Source: Heyndrickxia shackletonii | GTDB taxonomy: Bacteria; Bacillota; Bacilli; Bacillales; Bacillaceae_C | Direction of reading: 5' to 3' | DNA length: 64,000 bases | Assembly (NCBI RefSeq): GCF_001420715.1 | Contig: NZ_LJJC01000004.1 | Coordinates: 649,734-713,733, forward strand | In this document: in pieces, positions 34,458-41,722 of the stretch | Layout: every line of letters starts with the position of its first letter | Numbering within the stretch: the stretch's first letter is position 1 | The notes under the pieces: generated by a model | Told to the model about the DNA's origin: nothing | The model's database searches: none | What the model saw: the letters and a program-made list of their open reading frames with translations, nothing else | Translations under genes and position numbers: made by a program

Positions 34458-35735
34458 CTAACGGAAGATGTGGACCTGGGTCCAGTGGGTTCCGCCATCG
34501 GAAGTAGTGTACATGATACTTGGTTTATTGTTTTCCGTCATGATCCACCAGCCATGGTTTTTGTCGGCGATAGCCAGGTAGGATTCACCGTATCCTTTAA
34601 AGGTTTCCTTGCTATTTACCCATGTTTTTCCCCCGTCTTTTGTCCAGCCGATGGAATTAGGATTATCACAAGCCGGACAAGTCCCTCCCATGAAGGCAAC
34701 TTGCGGGCTGACTACATATAATGGGCCAGGTTTCGATCCTTTATTTTTTGGACCTTTATTATCCTTTTGGGTAAATCCCGGAGCAGGCCCTCCCCCAGCA
34801 GTTGAATTAGCAATAACGGTTTTCCATGAATTACCTCCATCTGCTGTATGGAAAACGGAGTAGGATGTTTGGTTCATTCCGGAATCACCAATGCATTCAA
34901 TCCAGGCATCATGCACTCCTGTAGATCGAATAATAACACCCTCTAAAGGGGATGCTAGTTTTTTCGTTAAAACAGGACGCCAAGTCTTTCCTCCATCTGT
35001 TGTTTTCTGCACAGTTAACACTTTATTGCTCTCAGTAACTGCCCATCCGTTTTTTAAATCATGGAAATACGCTTGGTCCACCATGTTTTTCGGTGTAGAA
35101 ATCGGATGCCATGTTCTGCCTCCATCTAATGAATAGGCATTTCCGCTAAGAGCAGTGTCACCCGAAATAAAATGAAGAAATTCTTTATTTGGTGCAGTAC
35201 CGATTAATGTCCAGTGTAAACCGCCATCCTTTGATTGCAGCAATCTTAGACTATTTCCGCCCTGGTCTATTGTCGCCCAAACATTTTGTTGATTTAAAGC
35301 AAAAATTTGCCGTACTGTCCCGATTCCTTGGTAACTCACCGCCCAGTTTTTTCCGCCGTTAACCGTTTTAGCTATCCAGCCATCGCCTCCGACCCAGCCA
35401 ATTTGCGGGTCTGCAAGTCGGACTGCTGTTACATCACTCATATTAATTTTTTTGTTTGATATATTTGTAGGAGGTGTGGAAGTTTTAGATGAATTGGAAC
35501 TCGTTTTTCCAACATTCGTTTGTGTCTCCGATGATTGATTAGAACCTGCAGTCTCGTTTTTACCTGAATGTTGTTTTGTATTCGATGTTTCCGATTTCGA
35601 TTGTCCCTTATCCGCTATGGAAACATCGCTTGTTTGCTTTGGGTTTTGATTTTCTTCCGATCCGCATCCGCCAAGAATGAGAGCAAGCCCCAACCCCAAA
35701 GCCGTCAACATTTTACCTTTTTTATATTTCATCAT
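34458..35735 (-). CDS. lipoprotein with YCF48/BNR-type beta-propeller
   Basis: About 425 aa. The signal peptide MMKYKKGKMLTALGLGLALI ends in a lipobox LGGCGS, so the protein is lipid-anchored outside the membrane. A serine/threonine/asparagine-rich linker (about residues 25-100) leads to a propeller built from repeats with the ASP-box-like SxDGGxTW pattern: TVNGGKNWAV, SKDGGLHWTL, TTDGGKTWRP, TADGGNSWKT, TKDGGKTWVN and TSDGGTHWTQ. This is the YCF48-like or sortilin-type fold. Ligand unknown. ATG at 35735 follows GGGGGA; the in-frame TTG at 35750 overlaps that site. It is a single-gene transcript with a clear terminator. Confidence 0.85.
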   Translation of the reverse strand: MMKYKKGKMLTALGLGLALILGGCGSEENQNPKQTSDVSIADKGQSKSETSNTKQHSGKNETAGSNQSSETQTNVGKTSSNSSKTSTPPTNISNKKINMSDVTAVRLADPQIGWVGGDGWIAKTVNGGKNWAVSYQGIGTVRQIFALNQQNVWATIDQGGNSLRLLQSKDGGLHWTLIGTAPNKEFLHFISGDTALSGNAYSLDGGRTWHPISTPKNMVDQAYFHDLKNGWAVTESNKVLTVQKTTDGGKTWRPVLTKKLASPLEGVIIRSTGVHDAWIECIGDSGMNQTSYSVFHTADGGNSWKTVIANSTAGGGPAPGFTQKDNKGPKNKGSKPGPLYVVSPQVAFMGGTCPACDNPNSIGWTKDGGKTWVNSKETFKGYGESYLAIADKNHGWWIMTENNKPSIMYTTSDGGTHWTQVHIFR

Positions 35736-36085
35736 GTATTGATCCCCCAATTTTTATAAATGGTGTATCTTTAAATTTTATTACACACATTAGACGAATC
35801 TTTTTCGTCCGTGTTACAGTCTGAAAAGCCTATTTTTTTCTATATTAATAAGATAGGTCATCCGCACAACAAATTAGCCATACGGAAATTACATTATATG
35901 CAAGATTAGTAGAAAGGTATTCCTGTTTAAAAAATACTCTGTACTAAAATAACATATAAGTGTTAAATAATCCATTTGATGGACATACTATATAGGAAAG
36001 CGGTACTTTGCCGTAAAAAATTTGTGCACAAACTCTTTCATTTTATAAAGCTATTTTCACTTGAATAGTCATAGAGGTGGATAAA

Positions 36086-36367
36086 ATGCAGATTTTCCAT
36101 AAGGTTGCAGATTTCTGTTGGGAAGGTTTGACTTTAAAACATATTTCAGATAGGGGAATCGTAATTCCTTATTTACTGTTTTTGATAATGGGAGTCATTT
36201 TTGAGCTTTTTTTACTAGCCTTAGTAATTATATCTGCCTATTTCTTTCACATTTTTGATTATCAACCTGACATTTCTTATTTTGTCAGTATCGGAATTTT
36301 AGTATTTATGTTCCTATCTACTATACAGATTTTTATGTCTGTCCAAAAAAAAATAAAACCAAGATGA
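36086..36367 (+). CDS. small two-helix membrane protein
   Basis: 93 aa with two long hydrophobic segments (IVIPYLLFLIMGVIFELFLLALVIISAYFF and YFVSIGILVFMFLSTIQIFM) and a basic C-terminal tail (KKIKPR). ATG at 36086 lies seven bases behind AGAGGTGG. I do not recognise a family. No gene lies in 35760-36070. Confidence 0.65.
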   Translation: MQIFHKVADFCWEGLTLKHISDRGIVIPYLLFLIMGVIFELFLLALVIISAYFFHIFDYQPDISYFVSIGILVFMFLSTIQIFMSVQKKIKPR

Positions 36368-36381
36368 AAACACACCTCGGT

Positions 36382-36762
36382 CTATGCTTGATGCCCAACC
36401 CTCCGTTCAAATCCGAGATATCTTGTTCCTTGGAAGGTTAAGATACCGGAATCCCCTTCAGCTAATTGGCCATACTCAGAACCCGAAATATGAAATTCGG
36501 AACGATCGCCGCTTTCAAATTCAAACGTAACATAATAGGACGTGCTCGTACTATGAGAAACTAGATTGTCATTATGGTTAGCATGGCGTCTTACATCAGT
36601 TCTTTTCGTTTTTACCGTCACTGGTACAGAAATCCTAGGTGACCGCTCATTTTTTTGCCACTGAGTAATTCCCTTTATAACTGTAAAAATAATTACCACG
36701 AACACTATTAAAAAAACAATACCAATAAAATATGGTCCAGCAGAAAATACAATTTCTTCCAT
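36382..36762 (-). CDS. DUF2500 family membrane protein
   Basis: 126 aa: one N-terminal membrane helix (YFIGIVFLIVFVVIIFTVI), then a soluble beta-rich domain containing ISVPVTVKTKRTDV, SYYVTFEFESGDRSEFHISG and GDSGILTFQGTRYLGFER. The last segments are the DUF2500 signature. Function unknown. ATG lies behind AAAGGGAGTG. It is convergent with the preceding small membrane gene. Confidence 0.85.
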   Translation of the reverse strand: MEEIVFSAGPYFIGIVFLIVFVVIIFTVIKGITQWQKNERSPRISVPVTVKTKRTDVRRHANHNDNLVSHSTSTSYYVTFEFESGDRSEFHISGSEYGQLAEGDSGILTFQGTRYLGFERRVGHQA

Positions 36763-36864
36763 GTCTTACACTCCCTTTCCTTTAGAGGATATACGATTGT
36801 TCGACTGGAAAAGTTTCGTGCTAAAACAGTAAACCCCTCTAAATAAGAGGGAATTTTGTCTGTT

Positions 36865-37224
36865 CTATGTTTGCTTTTTTGCCTTGATTTTCATAACAAG
36901 CCATAATAATAAGAGCAGGATAGGGATGTAGATATAAACGATGATAAATCCCAGATCATTGATGATTTCGTTTAATATATCTATTTGAGATTTTTTATCA
37001 AAAAGGATACATCCTAGTACTACAAGGATACTTAAAATAATTATGTTGTGTTTCATTTTTAACTTTGTCGTTCTTTTTATCAATCTGCCTGAACACCAAA
37101 GGGATACACAGATACTGGGTAAAACAATTAAACTCCAGTTGGCGATTCCGATGAATTCAAAACGTTCCACAACTATAAATGTCAACACAAATATGTACAC
37201 TTTCGCTTGTATAAGAATGTACAA
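36865..37224 (-). CDS. membrane protein truncated by IS21, N terminus from the IS end
   Basis: A frame of 119 aa with three to four hydrophobic segments (VYIFVLTFIVVERFEFIGIANWSL; IIILSILVVLGCILF; FIIVYIYIPILLLLLWLVM). Only codons from about residue 10 on lie outside the insertion sequence. The first residues (MYILIQAK) are encoded by the IS terminal repeat. No ribosome site is seen, so this is probably the 3' remnant of a longer membrane-protein gene. Its missing 5' part was not found beyond the right IS end. Confidence 0.5.
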   Translation of the reverse strand: MYILIQAKVYIFVLTFIVVERFEFIGIANWSLIVLPSICVSLWCSGRLIKRTTKLKMKHNIIILSILVVLGCILFDKKSQIDILNEIINDLGFIIVYIYIPILLLLLWLVMKIKAKKQT

Positions 37225-37226
37225 AA

Positions 37227-37988
37227 TTACTCATTTTCTTTCGCTAAATGATTCTTTAAACGATAAGATTCTCCTACGATTGTAACGACTGTCGCGTGAT
37301 GTAAAATTCGATCTAGAATTGCGTTTGCTAGCTTCGGCTCTTGAAAGATCTCATCCCATGATTTAAAGTTCACATTCGTTGTCAATATGGTACTTCGTTT
37401 TTCGTAACGCATGTCTATGAGTTGGAAAAAGAGCTTCGCATCTTCGGCATCAATCGGTAAATAACCTATTTCATCAATTATAAGTAGCTTGTATTTTGTA
37501 TAATGCTTTAAACGAGCTTCTAATCGATTTTCTAGTCGTGCTCTCTTTAGATTTTGAATGAGGTCATGACACTTTATAAAATATGTACTAGTTCGTTTCT
37601 TTGCTGCTGTAATTCCGATGGAAGTTGCCAAATGGGTTTTCCCCACGCCACTTGGACCTAGAAAAACGATATTCTCATTCTTTTCAATAAAGCGAAGCGT
37701 TAAAAAGTCTAAAATCTGTTGCTGATTGACGGACGTTTGAAAACTAAAATCAAAATCCTTTATTTCTTTTAAGTGCGGAAACGCACCCACTTTGACCATC
37801 GATTGAATCATATTTTGCTCGCGTACATCGATCTCATAATTCGTTAATTTGATAAGTGTATCAATGAACGACATTTGATTATTCACGCTGAAATCGATGA
37901 CTTCGTTTAAATGCAATGTCATTTGCTTTAACTTTAAATACTCTAAATTTTGTAGGAGTCGTTGGTAATTCGTTGTCATTGGATTCAT
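37227..37988 (-). CDS. istB: IstB-like AAA+ ATPase of IS21
   Basis: 253 aa. An N-terminal helical domain (LLQNLEYLKLKQM) is followed by the AAA+ module with Walker A FLGPSGVGKTHLA, Walker B LLIIDEIGYLP, sensor 1 STILTTNVNF and the arginine-containing end AILDRILHH. It acts as the helper that remodels target DNA and activates IstA. The gene overlaps the 3' end of istA by 4 bp, as in most IS21 elements. It is intact. Confidence 0.95.
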   Translation of the reverse strand: MNPMTTNYQRLLQNLEYLKLKQMTLHLNEVIDFSVNNQMSFIDTLIKLTNYEIDVREQNMIQSMVKVGAFPHLKEIKDFDFSFQTSVNQQQILDFLTLRFIEKNENIVFLGPSGVGKTHLATSIGITAAKKRTSTYFIKCHDLIQNLKRARLENRLEARLKHYTKYKLLIIDEIGYLPIDAEDAKLFFQLIDMRYEKRSTILTTNVNFKSWDEIFQEPKLANAILDRILHHATVVTIVGESYRLKNHLAKENE

Positions 37989-39271
37989 TTTTTATACACC
38001 TCTCCAATCGCCGCTAAATTTCGTTTGGCCAAATCATTTATATCTGGAAAATAAGGCATAGATACACCAAGTGCTTCTTGATAATGAGCCTCCTGATAAT
38101 TTAGCTTCTTGTTACTTATAGGGTGTTGGGCGATCAGCTCTGTGTTATAATAAATCCATAATTGATCATCATACACTTGTAAGCCTACTTTCTTTCCTTG
38201 GTACTTTGCGGGTACCGAGTATTGATTCGATTTGTAGGAAATCATGTTTGAGGCATTGACTTTGACAAGCGTATGTTTGATGCGATAAGAATCTCTTACT
38301 TTCTCAGTTGGTAGCTGGTGTAAGAGGTTCTTTTCTTTTTTAAATTCAAAAATAGGAATCTTCCCCGTACCTTGATGCATTTCATGATTTATCCGATTAC
38401 TTAAATCTTGCACAAACTGATGTAACTCTTCGAGGGTTAGCTGTCCCTGATAAGCATGGATTTCATCCAGTAGCTTCATTGTTGTTTCTACTTTTCCTTT
38501 TGTTCTTGGTCGACCAGCTATACATGGTCTCACTTTAAAGCCAAAGTCTTTCGCAAATTGAGCGAACTTAGGATTTACTTTTCCAGCGAAATACTCTGTT
38601 CGTGCTTCATCCATTACGGTTTTCATGTTATCCGTCACAATTTCATCAGGTACTCCCCCAAATGTTTCAAATGCATCCGTTAGAAATGATAGAAGCACAC
38701 GTTGAGATTTTGAGACACTTAAATGAAAAGCACGGAATCGCGAATAAGAGAGAAGAAAAACTGCCACATTCACCTCTACTTGTTCCCCATCCTTTGTTTC
38801 AAATAGGATACTTTCTTTCCAATCCAACTGGGCTTGTTTTCCTGGTGGTGTTTCATATCGAACCACTCCTTTAGGTGAGGCAATCCGTTTATCTTCCTCA
38901 AAATAAGCTTTAAATTCTGGTGTACGTGCAATATAAGCACGAAATGCAGAGTCTGAACATTGTAATCCATGATTATCTTTTAAATACTGCCAAAGTACCC
39001 GTCGGTAATAGAAAACTTGTTTAGAATCCTCGGAGAGGAGAGCTGCAATGATCTCATAATACTCATCTATTTTGGATGGCTTTTCTCTCTTCCGTTTCGG
39101 CACAAATCCCTTTAGGTATTTGTCAATTGTCCTACGATCTACACCTAACTCTTCTGCTAATTTACTCTTATTGATTTTCATTTTTAAATGCTCCATTAGT
39201 TGTTTGAATTTTGGTAAGTCTGAAAGACTAGTAATCTCAAAATTGGTTTCAACATTTAGCGCCATATACAT
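37985..39271 (-). CDS. istA: IstA-like DDE transposase of IS21
   Basis: About 428 aa. An N-terminal helix-turn-helix (INKSKLAEELGVDRRTIDKY) binds the TGTACA ends. The RNase H-like core has the three acidic residues in QLDWKES, VTDNMKTV and GKVETTMK, followed by a C-terminal beta domain (SYKSNQYSVPAKYQGKKVGL). ATG at 39271 follows TTGGGGTGATT; upstream in-frame codons read into the IS end and are not likely used. No lesions are seen, so the IS is probably active. Confidence 0.95.
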   Translation of the reverse strand: MYMALNVETNFEITSLSDLPKFKQLMEHLKMKINKSKLAEELGVDRRTIDKYLKGFVPKRKREKPSKIDEYYEIIAALLSEDSKQVFYYRRVLWQYLKDNHGLQCSDSAFRAYIARTPEFKAYFEEDKRIASPKGVVRYETPPGKQAQLDWKESILFETKDGEQVEVNVAVFLLSYSRFRAFHLSVSKSQRVLLSFLTDAFETFGGVPDEIVTDNMKTVMDEARTEYFAGKVNPKFAQFAKDFGFKVRPCIAGRPRTKGKVETTMKLLDEIHAYQGQLTLEELHQFVQDLSNRINHEMHQGTGKIPIFEFKKEKNLLHQLPTEKVRDSYRIKHTLVKVNASNMISYKSNQYSVPAKYQGKKVGLQVYDDQLWIYYNTELIAQHPISNKKLNYQEAHYQEALGVSMPYFPDINDLAKRNLAAIGEVYKK

Positions 39272-39407
39272 ACTAATCACCCCAAGATTAGTATGAAATG
39301 AGCAATCCATTTTGTACATCTTTATTCAAGCACGATTGTACATATTTAAATTAGCATTTCTATAAAAAATTTAACGAATAATATATTATCTATTGAAAAA
39401 TACTTCT

Positions 39408-39440
39408 AGCATACCATCATAAATCGTAGGTATGCTTTTT
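39408..39440 (+). terminator. orphan intrinsic terminator
   Basis: AGCATACC/GGTATGCT with a 13-nt loop is followed by TTTTT. No complete gene precedes it on this strand, probably because the IS21 insertion separated it from its gene. Confidence 0.65.
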
Positions 39441-39759
39441 CAATTTAATAACAAGTTTAGTTTAATAGTTAATTATTAGGTAACTAGGGGTGATCTTATC
39501 TATTAACTCAACTTTACCAAATGACCAAACATTCGTCTGTATTCGTGGATCTACGTCAATATTTTGGACATAAAAAAGTTAGTTTTTTCTGTAGTTCTCG
39601 TAGCCATAAATGCGGGCTGGATCATGTCGCTTGACATGGAGCCTCTGTGGAGTTATTTCTCCTGCCGAGAAGCCAGATGTCCCAAACATTGGCACGCAAA
39701 AAGAGGCTATCATGCCCGCTGCTCCGTGTAAAGCGCACGACTTGAATGAAATTTCTATA

Positions 39760-39896
39760 CTACGCTATATCACGAAATTGGTCTTCTATATCTTGTGGCG
39801 TTTTATATACAAGACTTCCATGAATCCTGTTTAGGTTATACCAGCCTTCAATATATTGAAATAATGCTATTTTTGCAGATTTACTATAAAAAATAC
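39760..39896 (-). pseudogene. IS3-family transposase C-terminal remnant
   Basis: About 40 codons ending at TAG (39760-39762) read FQYIEGWYNLNRIHGSLVYK and TPQDIEDQFRDIA. The YIEGWYN.kRiHgSLgY.TP pattern is the end of IS3-family OrfB (DDE integrase core). The rest of the transposase is absent. Between here and 40195 lies only a short open frame (39898-40089, rich in lysine, no ribosome site) that I cannot support as a gene. Confidence 0.8.
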
Positions 39897-40195
39897 TGTG
39901 AAAAAGAATAACATTTTTTTAAAAAGGATATATATAGATGACTGTACGACTGGTACCAAGGTGGAAGGAAGATACGAATATCAGTTATTAAAAAAGGATC
40001 TGAAAACACAAAAAGACATAGACACGGTACTAGTAGGTTTCTCGAGTAAATTAGCAAGAGAAGCATTTGAATTTATATTAACATTTTAAGATATAAAGGA
40101 AAGCAACATCGAGTTAGTTTGTATTTCTGAAGGATTATCAAGGAAATCAATATACGTATCAAATAAAAGGGCAGAATTTGGTTAGGAGGAAGAAA

Positions 40196-40432
40196 ATGCA
40201 AACATATAAAGTTCTTGGTGCAATTTTTATTCTTGTGTCGGGTTTTATGTATTCCATAGAACGGGCTGTGACAATGTTATCTACGAATGTCGTTATTGCT
40301 GGGTTTTATGCAGGAAAAATAACAGGAGAAGTTCCAAAAGTCGAAGTGGCTAGTGTATTTAGTAATTTGTTTGTACCAATTTTCTTTGTCCTTGGTATAA
40401 TTTTAATCATTTACGGCTTTAGAAAAAGGTGA
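40196..40432 (+). CDS. small two-helix membrane protein
   Basis: 78 aa with two hydrophobic segments (YKVLGAIFILVSGFMYSI and LFVPIFFVLGIILIIYGF), a possible periplasm-side loop (GKITGEVPKVEVASV), and a basic end. The strong site TTAGGAGGAAG precedes ATG at 40196. Function unknown. Confidence 0.65.
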   Translation: MQTYKVLGAIFILVSGFMYSIERAVTMLSTNVVIAGFYAGKITGEVPKVEVASVFSNLFVPIFFVLGIILIIYGFRKR

Positions 40433-40624
40433 TTTTCTGGAAGATGGTTAGGTCAATCGGCAAATGGTTAATTTTTGGACTTACACCAATAATTAAATGA
40501 TTTTAAACAATCTTTTTAAATAATATTAAGAATAATATTGTTATTTTAAATGTTTACATTCATTAGTATTTTTGGTATCCTAATAGTGGTTGGCCGGCCA
40601 TAATTTACCAAGGGAGGAATATTA

Positions 40625-40984
40625 GTGAAAAAAATTATATTAATAGCATCTGTGTTATTTGGCATATTTAGTATTGGATCTGCTGCTAGCGCGGCTGCAA
40701 ATATATCACCACGTACACAGACAATTTATGGTTCATATGCAACTGCAAGCTGGACTTTTACTTGGAGTTCAACAGGTGCTCCTTATACGGTTTCTTTTCA
40801 AGGAGATACAGGATTAGCTTATAAAACTATTAACTCTAGCACAAAATATCTTTCTATGGATTACTCTTTTGCATATCAATCTAACAATAATACGAATACT
40901 TATTATCCATCTATTCTAGTTAAAGACAATGGTGATGCAGTCCAAGCTGCAAGTGCTATTGTTTATAAACGATTAGCTCCTTAA
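40625..40984 (+). CDS. small secreted protein, possible bacteriocin, upstream of FtsX transporter
   Basis: 119 aa with a clear signal peptide (KKIILIASVLFGIFSIGSAA, cleavage after ASA) and a mature part of about 93 aa. The mature part is rich in Ser, Thr, Tyr and Asn (YGSYATASWTFTWSSTG; MDYSFAYQSNNNTNTYYPS), has no cysteine and is probably beta-structured. The start is GTG at 40625 behind GGGAGGAA. A perfect hairpin follows, then an ABC transporter gene pair. A secreted protein followed by a MacB/FtsX-type transporter is the layout of lactococcin-972-like and other bacteriocin loci, but the sequence does not match a family I know. Confidence 0.65.
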   Translation: MKKIILIASVLFGIFSIGSAASAAANISPRTQTIYGSYATASWTFTWSSTGAPYTVSFQGDTGLAYKTINSSTKYLSMDYSFAYQSNNNTNTYYPSILVKDNGDAVQAASAIVYKRLAP

Positions 40985-40995
40985 TACTTAGTAAA

Positions 40996-41027
40996 TGGAA
41001 TCGGTTGTTTTTTAACAACCGATTCCA
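40996..41027 (+). terminator. 14-bp hairpin after the secreted-protein gene
   Basis: TGGAATCGGTTGTT (40996-41009) pairs perfectly with 41014-41027 around TTTT. No T run follows. It mirrors the hairpin at 10628-10662 in position between a small exported product and its transporter. Confidence 0.7.
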
Positions 41028-41062
41028 AATAAATTGGATAATTATTGGGGGAGGAAAAGGTA

Positions 41063-41722
41063 TTGATTAAAATAGAAAACGGACAACTTATATTCCAAAA
41101 TCAAAATCCAGTTCATGCCTTAAAAAATATTAATATAAATATAAATAAAGGAGATTGGATTTCAATATTGGGTCCCTCAGGTTCTGGAAAAACAAGTTTG
41201 TTAAACGTTATCGGTGGTATAGAAAAATTAAGTGAAGGTACTATTAAAGTTTTTGGTGAAAATATATCAAAGATTGATAGTCAATCGTATCGAAGAAATA
41301 CAATTGGCTATATTTATCAGGATTTTCGTTTGTTAAACCAATTTTCAGTTTTGGAAAATGTTATGTTACCTCAGTTACCTTATCAAAAGCGTAAAGCACT
41401 TGAAGAAAGTGCTAAAGAAGTGCTGATCCAACTTGAAATGGGTCATCGTTTGCATCATCTACCTGGGGAATTATCTGGTGGAGAACAACAAAGAACTGCA
41501 ATTGCAAGAGCAATCCTAAATAGACCAAGTATTTTATTATGTGATGAACCAACTGGTAATCTTGATTCTATTAACCGTGAAAACATTATGGGAGTTTTAA
41601 CAAATCTCAACAAACTAAACATTACAATAATTCTTGTGACCCACGATTTAGAAGTTGCAAAATATGGTGATAGAATATTGTATATGCGTGATGGAGTTCT
41701 TCAGGAGAAGGTAATCGTATGA
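41063..41722 (+). CDS. ABC transporter ATP-binding protein (MacB/LolD type)
   Basis: About 219 aa. Walker A GPSGSGKTSLLN, Q-loop YIYQDFRLL, signature LSGGEQQRTAIARAIL, Walker B ILLCDEPTGNLDS and switch histidine VTHDLEVAK are all intact. The sequence type pairs with FtsX-like permeases. TTG at 41063 is preferred, 8-10 bases behind GGGGGAGG, over the TTG at 41045, which precedes that site. It overlaps the permease gene by 4 bp. It powers extrusion or immunity for the secreted protein upstream, by inference. Confidence 0.9.
   Translation: MIKIENGQLIFQNQNPVHALKNINININKGDWISILGPSGSGKTSLLNVIGGIEKLSEGTIKVFGENISKIDSQSYRRNTIGYIYQDFRLLNQFSVLENVMLPQLPYQKRKALEESAKEVLIQLEMGHRLHHLPGELSGGEQQRTAIARAILNRPSILLCDEPTGNLDSINRENIMGVLTNLNKLNITIILVTHDLEVAKYGDRILYMRDGVLQEKVIV

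Larger units (their letters stand above)
37194..39342 (-). mobile_element. IS21-family insertion sequence, complete
   Basis: A 2149-bp element bounded by TGTACA. The outer 30-35 bp of both ends match in inverse orientation, each with two TGTACA boxes around GCTTG(T/A)ATAA, the multiple-terminal-repeat layout of IS21. It encodes istA and istB with intact catalytic motifs. No target duplication is seen at the two flanks, which suggests a later rearrangement or old age. Its TGTACA ends resemble, by base composition only, the end repeats of the 16-kb element. Confidence 0.85.

Noticed and set aside
39898-40089. Open frame of 63 codons as a gene
   Set aside because: No ribosome site, lies in insertion debris, no recognised family.
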